Assembly (NCBI GenBank): GCA_051252095.1
Contig: JBPOFK010000001.1
Coordinates: 1 to 64,000 of the forward strand
Direction of reading: 5' to 3'
DNA from: GCA-2401735 sp051252095
GTDB lineage: Bacteria > Pseudomonadota > Gammaproteobacteria > Burkholderiales > Methylophilaceae
Length of the DNA stretch: 64,000 bases
The notes below the pieces were generated by a model. The model was not told the origin of the DNA, did no database searches, and was given only the letters and a program-made list of their open reading frames with translations. The translations under genes were made by a program, and so were the position numbers. Below are positions 15,259 through 23,490 of the stretch, piece by piece. Each line of letters opens with the position of its first letter. The first letter of the stretch is position 1.

Positions 15259-15618
15259 TTAACGTAATTCGTGATATTTCAAATCCGCTAAACTGACAGC
15301 ATCCAAACACCTCTCGTGACATGACTCTAATATGACTGGTGGTGCGAAACCTGCTTCGCTTGCCGCTAACCAACGTGTAGCGCACACACACCAGCGGTCA
15401 CCTGCTTTTAGCCCGGGGAATTCAAATTCAGGGTGCGGTGTGCTTAAGTCATTGCCTTGCGATTTTGAGAAAGCTAAGAACTCATCTGTGACTTGAACGC
15501 ATATCGTATGGCTTCCCATGTCTTCTGGCCCTGTGTCACAACAGCCATTTCTGGTAAATCCAGTGAGTGGTTCTAAACTACATACTTGTAAATTGGTTCC
15601 TAAAACGTTTTTGGCCAT
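15259..15618 (-). CDS. DUF2237 family protein
   Basis: A 119-residue protein beginning MAKNVLGTNLQVCSLEPLTG and containing GCCDTGPEDMGSHTICV, LKAGDRWCVCATRWL and VILESCHERCL. These cysteine-rich conserved stretches identify the DUF2237 family, whose biochemical role is unknown. It is convergent with 6S RNA, with only 14 bases between them. Confidence 0.88.
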   Translation of the reverse strand: MAKNVLGTNLQVCSLEPLTGFTRNGCCDTGPEDMGSHTICVQVTDEFLAFSKSQGNDLSTPHPEFEFPGLKAGDRWCVCATRWLAASEAGFAPPVILESCHERCLDAVSLADLKYHELR

Positions 15619-15681
15619 GCGTTAACCCTGTAAGTCGATGTTATACATTTGTGTTGAAATCATTATAGATGAAAAGACATG

Positions 15682-15715
15682 ATCAAAATAAAACGGCACC
15701 GATAGGTGCCGTTTT
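15682..15715 (-). terminator. Rho-independent terminator
   Basis: Stem aaaacggcacc (15690-15700) with ggtgccgtttt (15705-15715), loop gata. On the minus strand it is followed by a T-rich tract. It ends the beta-propeller transcript. Confidence 0.9.
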
Positions 15716-15731
15716 ATTTTGATTAATTATA

Positions 15732-16871
15732 TTATTTAGTATCTAAACTACCCATTGATTTGGGATAGGTTACAACACCCCAAGGCATATCGGGTACTGG
15801 AATTTCTTTGGTGACTTCTTGTTTTTCTGTATCAATTACAAAGACAGCATCAGATTTACCGCAGGCTAATAACAATTGTTTGTCATCTGGCGTGAAGCTA
15901 AAATGCCAACAACGTTTTCCTGTTGGAATGTCTTTGATTTTTTCGTACGTTTTTGCATCAAAGATTTGTAATGCCTCTTCTTTGTTGGCAGCTACATAAA
16001 TATGGTCGCCAGTCGCATCAAAAGAAACACCATATGGCACTTTGCCTGTGTCAACAGTACGAACCACATTGTAGTCTTTATCAATCACCATAAATTTGTT
16101 GCCATACTCAAGCGTAGCAATGTAAGTTTGGCCATCAGGTGAAACTTTGATACCACGAGGGCGGTCACCATATTCGTGGGTTTGAATTGTCTTCACTAGC
16201 TCACCCGTTTCAATATTATGTACCGTTACTGTATTGTCGGCTTCATTGGTAATCACAATTTCTTTACCATCTGCAGAGAATTCAATCCCTTCAGTTTCAG
16301 GGCCGCCAACGATTTCATTAATTTTCTCACCTTTTTCTAAATCAACAATCGCAATGCGTGCTGGCGTTCTATCATCGTCTTCTTCTAACTCTTCAGCTTC
16401 CTCAGAGCCAGGTTTTGGTGGTGGTCCGCCTACAGCGCTTGGCTCAGATGAGATAAAAACAAAATTACCGCTAACGCGTACAAATTCAGGGTTTTTGCCA
16501 ACTTTAATGGTTTGGATAACTTCTCCTGTTTCGGTATCTACAACGGCAATACTCTCATTCTCACGTGTAGCAACAATAAGCTTTTTACCATCATCGGTAA
16601 TACCTAAACCACGGGGCGCTTCTGCTTTTACGTCAATTGTTTTGACTACTTCCATTGTTGAAAGATCAATGACACTAACACCAGCTTTATCAGAGTTTTG
16701 GCTGGATACATATGCAAAACCACTTGAAATTTCTGTGGCAGGGGCTTCAGTTACTGATGATACAGAAGCCTCTTCAGTCGCCTCCTCATTGCTGCATGCT
16801 GATATGCCTACTAAGAGTGCGAGCATCATTATGCTTAAGCGTGTTTGATTAAAAATCGGGTTAACTTTCAT
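15732..16871 (-). CDS. YVTN beta-propeller lipoprotein, PQQ-associated type
   Basis: A 379-residue lipoprotein: signal to about residue 26 with lipobox I-S-A-C, then a seven-bladed propeller with repeats such as FAYVSSQNSDKAGVSVIDLS, KKLIVATRENESIAVVDTET, DHIYVAANKEEALQIFDA and KQLLLACGKSDAVFVIDTE. It fits the YVTN propeller class described as associated with PQQ-dependent catabolism (TIGR03866-like). A proline/acidic insert (GGPPPKPGSEEAEELEEDDD) interrupts the third blade. No PQQ dehydrogenase is adjacent. The protein probably sits on the periplasmic face of a membrane and binds a partner; its exact role is unknown. Confidence 0.82.
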   Translation of the reverse strand: MKVNPIFNQTRLSIMMLALLVGISACSNEEATEEASVSSVTEAPATEISSGFAYVSSQNSDKAGVSVIDLSTMEVVKTIDVKAEAPRGLGITDDGKKLIVATRENESIAVVDTETGEVIQTIKVGKNPEFVRVSGNFVFISSEPSAVGGPPPKPGSEEAEELEEDDDRTPARIAIVDLEKGEKINEIVGGPETEGIEFSADGKEIVITNEADNTVTVHNIETGELVKTIQTHEYGDRPRGIKVSPDGQTYIATLEYGNKFMVIDKDYNVVRTVDTGKVPYGVSFDATGDHIYVAANKEEALQIFDAKTYEKIKDIPTGKRCWHFSFTPDDKQLLLACGKSDAVFVIDTEKQEVTKEIPVPDMPWGVVTYPKSMGSLDTK

Positions 16872-17038
16872 TCAGTTCCTCCAAAGGGTTATTGTGATAA
16901 TAAATAACTATCTTATCATGCAAGAATCATGCTAAATTTTGATAGAATATTTAACTAATTAAAACAGTTGGTTAGCAATCTTATCCATAAGCGTTGGTTG
17001 ATTGCAACCATCACATTGGTTGCTCTGCACGCATTGCC

Positions 17039-18562
17039 TTAGCCTAAAAATAATTTGTAAGCAGGATTGTCTGTTTCATCCCAGTATGGATAATCAAGCC
17101 GATTAAGAAAATCAGTAAAATCATTAAATTCATTAGGCGGTACTTGCATGCCAACCAATACACGGCCAAAATCTGCACCATGATTGCGGTAGTGAAATAA
17201 GCTAATATTCCAGTCATGCCCCATTTTGTCTAAAAAATTCATCAGGGCATGCGGTCTTTCTGGAAACTCAAAGCGATACACAACCTCATTTACAGCCAAC
17301 GGCGCATGCCCTCCGACTAAATGACGCAAATGCAATTTTGCTACCTCATTATCTGTGAGGTCGATAGCGGGCAAAAGTTCCGCTTGCAAGCTAGCCACTA
17401 ACTTTTTGACTTCGGAGTGATCATGTATAGCTACGCCAACATAAATATGTGCTTCTTTTTCATCTGAATAGCGATAATTAAACTCTGTAATATTATGCGT
17501 ACCAAGCAAACGGCAAAAATCCTTAAAAGCGCCAGGCTTTTCTGGAATGGTGACAGCTAAAATAGCCTCCCTTTTCTCGCCTACCTCTGCGCGCTCTGCA
17601 ACAAAGCGCAGGCGATCAAAGTTCATATTAGCGCCAGAAGCAATACCAATCAGTGTTTTATGTTGTATTCTTTCACGCTCAACATAAGCTTTAATACCAG
17701 CCGTTGCTAAGGCACCTGCCGGTTCTAGAATACTACGTGTATCTTCAAATACATCTTTGATGGCGGCACAAATTTCATCATTACTCACCACAATCATTTC
17801 ATCAACATACTGTTGTGATAGTGCAAAAGTGTGTTCTCCAACTTGTTTTACAGCAGCACCATCTGCAAAAAGCCCTACATGCTCCAAAGTAACACGCTTG
17901 CCTTGCTTAAGTGATTCAGTCATGGCTTCTGCATCTTTAGCTTCGACACCAATGATTTTAATGTCAGGTCGTTTTGCTTTGATATAAGCAGCTATGCCAG
18001 AGATTAATCCTCCACCGCCTACGCAGCAGAAAACAGCATCAATGGGTTCTGGATGAGCATTCAATATCTCCATCGCAATAGTGCCTTGTCCAGCAATGAC
18101 GTCAGGATCATCATATGGATGCACAAAGTTAAGGTTTTCAGATTTTTCTAATGCAAGTGCTTGTAGGTAAGCATCTGAATAACTATCGCCAGCCAAAACA
18201 ACTTCAGCACCAAGATTTTTAACAGCATTTATTTTAATCAGCGGTGTTGTGGTGGGCATGACAATGACGGCGCGGCAACCAAGTTTTTGCGCAGCTAATG
18301 CAACACCTTGTGCATGGTTTCCAGCACTAGCCGCAATGACCCCATGTTGTAATTGGTTTGCAGTTAACTTCGCCATTTTGTTGTAGGCACCACGTAATTT
18401 GAAGGAAAACACGGGCTGCATATCTTCACGTTTAAGCAACACGCGGTTATGAATACGTTTGGAAAGGATTGGTTGTAAATCCAGTGGCGTATTTATCGCA
18501 ACATCATACACATGTGAGTTTTCAATGTTGGCAATATATTCTTTAATCGTTGGTTTTGACAT
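17039..18562 (-). CDS. ilvA: Threonine ammonia-lyase, biosynthetic
   Basis: This 507-residue PLP enzyme deaminates threonine to 2-oxobutanoate, the first committed step to isoleucine. PLP lysine is Lys55 in SFKLRGAYNKM; AASAGNHAQGVALAA and CVGGGGLISGIAAY form the cofactor-binding loops. Two ACT-like regulatory regions (about 335-507, with AILAVTIPEKPGAFKDFC and VYRFEFPERPHALMNFL) mark the long, isoleucine-inhibited biosynthetic form. It is divergent from rpiA. A hairpin with gcaacca/tggttgc at 17004-17023 lies after the stop but has no T run. Confidence 0.95.
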   Translation of the reverse strand: MSKPTIKEYIANIENSHVYDVAINTPLDLQPILSKRIHNRVLLKREDMQPVFSFKLRGAYNKMAKLTANQLQHGVIAASAGNHAQGVALAAQKLGCRAVIVMPTTTPLIKINAVKNLGAEVVLAGDSYSDAYLQALALEKSENLNFVHPYDDPDVIAGQGTIAMEILNAHPEPIDAVFCCVGGGGLISGIAAYIKAKRPDIKIIGVEAKDAEAMTESLKQGKRVTLEHVGLFADGAAVKQVGEHTFALSQQYVDEMIVVSNDEICAAIKDVFEDTRSILEPAGALATAGIKAYVERERIQHKTLIGIASGANMNFDRLRFVAERAEVGEKREAILAVTIPEKPGAFKDFCRLLGTHNITEFNYRYSDEKEAHIYVGVAIHDHSEVKKLVASLQAELLPAIDLTDNEVAKLHLRHLVGGHAPLAVNEVVYRFEFPERPHALMNFLDKMGHDWNISLFHYRNHGADFGRVLVGMQVPPNEFNDFTDFLNRLDYPYWDETDNPAYKLFLG

Positions 18563-18658
18563 GCTTAATTCAAGTGGTGGTCATGTTTAAATTTTGCGGA
18601 GCAGTGTATAGTTATGTTTTGTTTACATTATAAAGACTTTGTTAAGGATTTACTTAAA

Positions 18659-19318
18659 ATGGCATATACGCAAGACGAATTAAAGCAGCAGGTAGCTAAA
18701 GCAGCAGTGGAATACGTAAAAGAGGGCATTATAGGCGTTGGTACAGGCTCAACAGCTAACTATTTTATTGAAGAGTTAGCAAAGGTTAAACATAAAATTG
18801 ATGGTGCAGTAGCTAGTTCTGAGGCGACGGCAGAGCGTTTGCGTAGTCATGGTATTGAAGTCTTTGACTTAAACAGTGTCGATAGCTTGGATATTTACGT
18901 TGATGGTGCGGATGAAATTACTGAGCATATGCATATGCTAAAAGGTGGCGGCGGTGCGTTAACGCGTGAGAAGATTGTTGCTGCGGTCGCTAAACAATTC
19001 ATCTGTATATGTGATGAAACCAAATATGTACCAGTATTAGGTAAATTTCCATTGCCTGTAGAAGTATTGCCAATGGCACGTTCACAAGTGGCACGCGAGT
19101 TAGTGAAGTTAGGTGGTCAGCCAAAATTACGTGACTTTACAACGGACAATGGCAACATTATATTAGATGTGCACAATTTAACGATTAATGATCCAATAGC
19201 GATGGAAGCAAAAATTAATCAAATTGTTGGTGTTGTAACCAATGGCTTGTTTGCGGCGCGTCCAGCGAATGTTTTATTATTGGCAACAGCCGATGGTGTA
19301 AAAACCTATAAAAAATAA
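18659..19318 (+). CDS. rpiA: Ribose-5-phosphate isomerase A
   Basis: A 219-residue enzyme interconverting ribose 5-phosphate and ribulose 5-phosphate, also of use in ribulose monophosphate methylotrophy. Motifs seen: IGVGTGSTANYFIEEL, ASSEATAERL, YVDGADEI, MLKGGGGALTREKI and GKFPLPVEVLPMA. ATG 18659 is chosen by family alignment and has AAGGA 10 bases before it; an open extension to 18614 looks non-coding. A strong terminator follows. Confidence 0.95.
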   Translation: MAYTQDELKQQVAKAAVEYVKEGIIGVGTGSTANYFIEELAKVKHKIDGAVASSEATAERLRSHGIEVFDLNSVDSLDIYVDGADEITEHMHMLKGGGGALTREKIVAAVAKQFICICDETKYVPVLGKFPLPVEVLPMARSQVARELVKLGGQPKLRDFTTDNGNIILDVHNLTINDPIAMEAKINQIVGVVTNGLFAARPANVLLLATADGVKTYKK

Positions 19319-19332
19319 GATGCCATTCAAAT

Positions 19333-19358
19333 AAAAACCCGCGTTATGGCGGGTTTTT
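19333..19358 (+). terminator. Bidirectional terminator after rpiA
   Basis: aaaaacccgc (19333-19342) pairs with gcgggttttt (19349-19358) around loop gttatg. T tracts on both strands, so it can end rpiA and the opposing glutaredoxin-like gene. Confidence 0.93.
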
Positions 19359-19380
19359 TATTGAGTCTTAATTAAACAAA

Positions 19381-19710
19381 CTACATAAGGTGGAGTGTTT
19401 GCAGGACATGTTTGGTATTGTTTAAATCATAGCCATAGATAATCGTGCCCTTGATATCTAAAACAGGCACGCCTCTAGCATTGAGGGCTTCATGTTGCTT
19501 TCTGCCTTCTTCAGATTTTTCTACATCATACTCAATATAGTTGATATTATTTTCAGCTAGGAAACCTCTCATTTTTTTACAGTAACCACACCAAGCGGTT
19601 GCGTATAGAATGACGTTCTCATGTTTAATTGCGTTCACTTCTACTGTTTTAGTTGGATAAAACTGTTGAAACAAGAAGAAAGCAACTAAAACGAATATAA
19701 TTTTTTTCAT
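19381..19710 (-). CDS. Membrane-anchored glutaredoxin-like protein
   Basis: A 109-residue protein: an N-terminal hydrophobic anchor or signal (KKIIFVLVAFFLFQQF), then a glutaredoxin fold with active site CGYC in YATAWCGYCKKMRGFL. It also has the cis-proline ARGVPVLDIKG, and IIYGYD before the last helix. The anchor suggests it acts on the periplasmic side or at the membrane; its substrates are unknown. It is 15 bases from the yggX-like gene, probably one operon. Confidence 0.85.
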   Translation of the reverse strand: MKKIIFVLVAFFLFQQFYPTKTVEVNAIKHENVILYATAWCGYCKKMRGFLAENNINYIEYDVEKSEEGRKQHEALNARGVPVLDIKGTIIYGYDLNNTKHVLQTLHLM

Positions 19711-19725
19711 CTGAGGAGTTTGCGA

Positions 19726-19998
19726 TTACTTGGATTCAGGCACATAACCTTCTGCCACATCAGCACCTTCTCCAAAAAAGTATTTTTCAGTTTGCTCACT
19801 TAAATATTTGCGGGCAGCTGGATCTGCTAAGCTAAGTCGATTTTCATTCACCAACATTGTTTGCTGTTTTAGCCAAGTTGCCCATGCTTCTTTCGATACT
19901 TGCAAATAAATCCGTTTGCCTAGTTCTCCAGGGTAAGGTGGAAAATCCATGCCTTCCGCTTCTTTACCCAATTTAATGCAATTAACCATACGTGCCAT
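19726..19998 (-). CDS. yggX: Fe(2+)-trafficking / oxidative damage protein YggX
   Basis: A 90-residue protein with the YggX signature ARMVNCIKLGKEAEGMDFPP at the N-terminus, carrying the single conserved cysteine, then YPGELGKRIY and WLKQQTMLVNENRLSLADP. Family members protect iron-sulfur enzymes from oxidation and have been linked to iron delivery. Length is normal. Confidence 0.93.
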   Translation of the reverse strand: MARMVNCIKLGKEAEGMDFPPYPGELGKRIYLQVSKEAWATWLKQQTMLVNENRLSLADPAARKYLSEQTEKYFFGEGADVAEGYVPESK

Positions 19999-20082
19999 GT
20001 CACAAAACCTTTATTAATTATTCCATAAAACAACATAATAACGCATGTTAAAATGCAGCGAACATTTTTTGGTGATTTAATC

Positions 20083-20484
20083 ATGAACAATTCAGACTCA
20101 AATTCTCAATCCCATGAAGAAAGTCCATTTAAGGGTAAAACAGGTATTCGACGGTTAATGAATGCTTTCGGTTATTCTTTAGAAGGGTTTAGAGCAGCTT
20201 TCAAGCATGAGGATGCCTTTAGACAAGAAGTGTTTCTGGCAGTCGTGTTAATTCCGCTCGCACTTTATTTGGAGGGTGAAGCATTGCATCGTATTTTAAT
20301 GATTGGTAGTGTTTTTTTAGTATTAATCGTTGAGTTGCTTAATTCTGCAGTAGAAGCAGTGGTTGATCGCGTTTCTATTGAGCGTCATGCATTGGCCAAA
20401 CGTGCTAAAGATATTGGTAGCGCTGCTGTGTTTGTTGCCCTGACCAATGTGGTGATGACGTGGGGCTTGATACTTTTTGCTTAA
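20083..20484 (+). CDS. dgkA: Diacylglycerol kinase
   Basis: A 133-residue inner-membrane kinase that recycles diacylglycerol to phosphatidate. After a polar start it shows RRLMNAFGYSLEGFRAAF, EDAFRQEVFLAVV, VELLNSAVEAVVDRVS (the active-site helix with E-x-x-N-S-A-x-E) and KDIGSAAVFVAL, with three transmembrane helices. ATG 20083 is preferred over 20053; neither has a strong ribosome site. Confidence 0.93.
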   Translation: MNNSDSNSQSHEESPFKGKTGIRRLMNAFGYSLEGFRAAFKHEDAFRQEVFLAVVLIPLALYLEGEALHRILMIGSVFLVLIVELLNSAVEAVVDRVSIERHALAKRAKDIGSAAVFVALTNVVMTWGLILFA

Positions 20485-20513
20485 AAAAACAGGGTTGGTT
20501 CATACCAACCCTG
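20483..20513 (-). terminator. Terminator of ZnuD-like receptor gene
   Basis: Perfect 10-bp stem cagggttggt / accaaccctg around tcat; on the minus strand seven T follow. It lies between convergent dgkA and the TonB receptor gene. Confidence 0.9.
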
Positions 20514-20535
20514 TGTCAAACCAAATGCTACATCT

Positions 20536-22611
20536 TTAAAAGTCTGCTCTTGCTCCAATAACAAGTGAGCGCTCACCAGCTGGTGAAATGTCTTTTAAGA
20601 AAGAGGCATGTTCCCTGATTTCTTCATTTAATAGGTTATTCGCTTTTGCGAATAATTCCATATGAAACTTGATTGGAAGTTTATAGGCAATGAGTGCAGA
20701 CATATTCGTATAGCCATCTGTTTTTAGCTCATTATCAGCAGTATTATTCTGTGCAAATGCGCGCAATATATCAAAACGTGCACTAAACCCATTCTGCTGA
20801 TACTGCAGTCCAGTGCCTAGCCTTAACGGTGAAATTCTGGGCAGATAATCATTATTGCGTCTATCTTTCGCGTGCACATAATCACCACGTACCGTCCAAT
20901 CCAAATTAGAAGTTAAGTTGAATTTACCTTCTGCTTCAATCCCTTTAAACGTGGCTGGTACGGCTGTAAACTGTGCCTCTGGCAAAAATTCTCCTGGCTC
21001 TACTTCTATGTCGACCCCTGTATTAAATAGACCAATAAAGTTACTAAAACGCGTGTAATACGCACCTAAACTAAAACTATTTTTTGCATCTTTCCAGCGT
21101 ATTTGCGCATCAATACCGTTTGATCGTTCTTTATTGAAGTCACTATTGCCTACCTCAAACTGACCAGTAGCCACGTGAGCACCATTGGCATATAGCTCGA
21201 AATAACTAGGTGCGCGCTCATTGTGCGACAAGTTCCCAGTGAGTGACCAATTACTATCAATGCTGTATAAGCCACCTAGTGCAAAGCTATTAGGGTTAAA
21301 ACTATTGTTTTGACCTGCGCCAAAATTAACACTATCTTTTGAATCAACCTGTGTATGACCTAAGCGACCACCAAATGTGAGTTTATGTGGCGCATCTTCA
21401 TTGCCACCTAATGGAAGCTCTTCGTACAAATAAACTGCTTGATTCTGCGTATTCACATTCGGTACAAAAGCTTCATCGCCCAAGGCTTCAAAATTAGTAT
21501 TGCTGAATTGGTAACCAATGACACCAGTTAAGCCAGCAATAGGGGCATGCCCTGCTTCAAAGCTGCCTTCTAAACCACGATTTTTAAAGGTCGTACCAAC
21601 CTCGCCATCTTCTAGTTCTTGATGTTCATAATCGGTGTGCGCCATGCGAAACTTCACACGTTGAATCATGGTGCCTACATCTGTAAATTCAGATGCTAAA
21701 TCCCAACGGTCACTTTTCATATCGATGCGGACATCTTCTTCTGCCACAACACCATAATTATTATCAAGTGTTGAAAAGGACGCACCAATGTAACCATTAT
21801 CGAATGTTAATGATGCCCCCAATGCGCCGCCATCGCTTTCTGCATCACTATTGACTAGCTTTCCATTGTTTTCTCTGGGCGTGCCATCAGCTTCACTCTT
21901 GCGACGAGATACAGCATAGCCTGGAATATTTAAATCATTCGTTTTACGTTTATAAGCATCAATATGCATAGCAAATTGGCCATTACCAATGTCAATGACT
22001 GCCGCACCATTACGTTGATCATTGGCACCACCAAAACGAGCTTCCGCACGGCCAACGATGCCCTCAAGCGATTCTGTTGGAATGCGATGATCAATTGCAT
22101 TTACAACACCTCCAATGGCACTGCCACCATAAAGCAAGGCGGCTGGCCCACGTACCACATCAATTTGTTCAATAATCAACGGGTCAACGCCCACAGCATG
22201 ATCGAAACTGAGGCTGGAAGCATCTAAAATGCCTATGCCATTTTGCATTATTCTGACGCGCTCAGCATCTAATCCGCGAATTACAGGGCGAGATGCGTTA
22301 GGACCAAATTGGGTTGCCGTAACGCCAGGTATACCGTTCAAGGTCTCACCTAACGTACTTTCTCGACGTAGGCTAAGTTCACGTCCATTGAGCACAGATA
22401 CAGGAACAACGAGCTCATCAGAACCAACGCCAAGGGGATTGCCAGTGACAGCAACTGGGTTTAAGTCAAGGTTAGTTGCATCAGCTGCCAAGCTTGAACC
22501 ACTAAAGGCGATGCAATTTGTAAAAATAGTAGAGATTGCTAATAGTAATTTTTTACGTGTTAAGTTGGGTGCTACACTAGGTGCACACGCGCGTTGTCGT
22601 TGAGACAGCAT
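20536..22611 (-). CDS. znuD: TonB-dependent receptor, ZnuD-like
   Basis: A 691-residue outer-membrane receptor. It has a long basic signal region (hydrophobic part near 21-42), a plug with TLGETLNGIPGVTATQFGPN, RPVIRGLDAERVRIMQNGIG and VVRGPAALLYGGSAIGGVVN, and a barrel ending in RSLVIGARADF. The plug wording (GPNASRPVIRG, DHAVGVDPL) and barrel piece RMAHTDYEHQELEDGEVG are like ZnuD-type zinc receptors. GAGG stands 9 bases before ATG 22611. A terminator follows. A small His-rich gene lies 65 bases upstream, in the same direction, which supports a metal link. Substrate is not proven. Confidence 0.8.
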   Translation of the reverse strand: MLSQRQRACAPSVAPNLTRKKLLLAISTIFTNCIAFSGSSLAADATNLDLNPVAVTGNPLGVGSDELVVPVSVLNGRELSLRRESTLGETLNGIPGVTATQFGPNASRPVIRGLDAERVRIMQNGIGILDASSLSFDHAVGVDPLIIEQIDVVRGPAALLYGGSAIGGVVNAIDHRIPTESLEGIVGRAEARFGGANDQRNGAAVIDIGNGQFAMHIDAYKRKTNDLNIPGYAVSRRKSEADGTPRENNGKLVNSDAESDGGALGASLTFDNGYIGASFSTLDNNYGVVAEEDVRIDMKSDRWDLASEFTDVGTMIQRVKFRMAHTDYEHQELEDGEVGTTFKNRGLEGSFEAGHAPIAGLTGVIGYQFSNTNFEALGDEAFVPNVNTQNQAVYLYEELPLGGNEDAPHKLTFGGRLGHTQVDSKDSVNFGAGQNNSFNPNSFALGGLYSIDSNWSLTGNLSHNERAPSYFELYANGAHVATGQFEVGNSDFNKERSNGIDAQIRWKDAKNSFSLGAYYTRFSNFIGLFNTGVDIEVEPGEFLPEAQFTAVPATFKGIEAEGKFNLTSNLDWTVRGDYVHAKDRRNNDYLPRISPLRLGTGLQYQQNGFSARFDILRAFAQNNTADNELKTDGYTNMSALIAYKLPIKFHMELFAKANNLLNEEIREHASFLKDISPAGERSLVIGARADF

Positions 22612-22676
22612 TTTATAATCCTCACAATATAATCAATAATAAGTCAGTCTAGTCATCGCTAGATTGACGTAAAAAG

Positions 22677-22991
22677 TTAAGCTTGTGAGCGAGTTGGTGG
22701 CGCGCGTGCGCTGTAGAGTGTGGTTAAAGATGAGATTGAGCTGACTGGGTTGTCAGCAAAAAAGATCTGCTCTGTTGAGGGACTATTAAAAACAAAGCTA
22801 TGTGTTAATGGCGCATTGGCTGCATGACTAAATGCAATACACTGTTCACACTGGTTTTGATGATGGTTTTTATCTTGTTGGTGTTGCTTTGAATTGTCAG
22901 TGAAGTGGCTAATTTCATGCGTAGCAACCCCCATTTGCGTGAAAGCAAATAGTAATACTAAGCTAAGATGAATTAATGCGCGTTGCAACAT
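22677..22991 (-). CDS. Small exported His-rich protein (DUF2946-like)
   Basis: A 104-residue protein with a signal peptide (ALIHLSLVLLFAFTQMGVA) followed by a His/Gln-rich stretch, HEISHFTDNSKQHQQDKNHH, and CEQCIAFSHAA. The end YSARAPPTRS is like DUF2946 proteins, which commonly sit beside metal-related TonB receptors. The histidines and paired cysteines suggest metal binding in the periplasm. No clear ribosome site precedes ATG 22991; a 14-base dyad sits there instead. Confidence 0.7.
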   Translation of the reverse strand: MLQRALIHLSLVLLFAFTQMGVATHEISHFTDNSKQHQQDKNHHQNQCEQCIAFSHAANAPLTHSFVFNSPSTEQIFFADNPVSSISSLTTLYSARAPPTRSQA

Positions 22992-22992
22992 A

Positions 22993-23006
22993 GTTGCTAT
23001 ATTAAC
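22993..23006. promoter_or_regulatory. Dyad, possible metalloregulator operator
   Basis: gttgctatattaac, two bases before the start of the His-rich gene; 10 of 14 positions are self-complementary (gtt...tata...aac). It broadly resembles AT-centred Zur/Fur-family operators. The very close position to the start codon is unusual. Assignment is speculative. Confidence 0.25.
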
Positions 23007-23012
23007 ATGATT

Positions 23013-23417
23013 TTATGGTCGTAATTCAGCCAGCAGATGACTAGCCAATTGCTCAACCCGCTCTAGGCCAGCATCTGCTTTTTCTAAAAATGCTGTATCC
23101 ATACTTTTAGGGTCTGCCCATTGCTTGCCATTAATCGAACAGCGTTTCGCAAGTTTGGTTACTTTAAGATCTTCTAAAGCAAAACTGAGCTCTGTCCACA
23201 AAGTAGCTAGCTCGACTTCTGTTGGGTAATGACGTTGTTGGGTGTCATCCAACTGGCGAACATAAACAGCTGTTTTACGTGCGACTAAGACAACCTGACG
23301 CAACGCGTTTACAGACTCTTTTTGACGTGTTTTACTCGCACGTCGTAAATTGACTAACCACTGACTAGCATTTTTGATTAGCGTCCATATCGCGGCTGGC
23401 GTTAGCACATCAACCAT
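23013..23417 (-). CDS. Hypothetical protein
   Basis: Unrecognised 134-residue protein, mostly helical and basic in its first half (LRRASKTRQKESVNALRQVVLVARKTAVYVRQL), with a conserved-looking WTELSFALEDL and RCSINGKQWADP. No signal peptide or membrane segment. The ATG at 23417 and normal codon use for this genome support it as real. It stands between the His-rich gene (21 bases) and mscS (73 bases), in the same direction. Confidence 0.65.
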   Translation of the reverse strand: MVDVLTPAAIWTLIKNASQWLVNLRRASKTRQKESVNALRQVVLVARKTAVYVRQLDDTQQRHYPTEVELATLWTELSFALEDLKVTKLAKRCSINGKQWADPKSMDTAFLEKADAGLERVEQLASHLLAELRP

Positions 23418-23490
23418 AATGTATTATTAGCATAAGTGTCATTGATGCAATATTACCATGAGCGCAGTCATGCTTTAAATACGCTTTATT

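Noticed and set aside
16967..17022. Three ttggtt copies about 25 bases apart between ilvA and the propeller gene, looking like iterons
   Set aside because: Copies are short (6-7 bases), unevenly spaced and in AT-rich sequence; chance is likely, and two of them form part of a simple hairpin.
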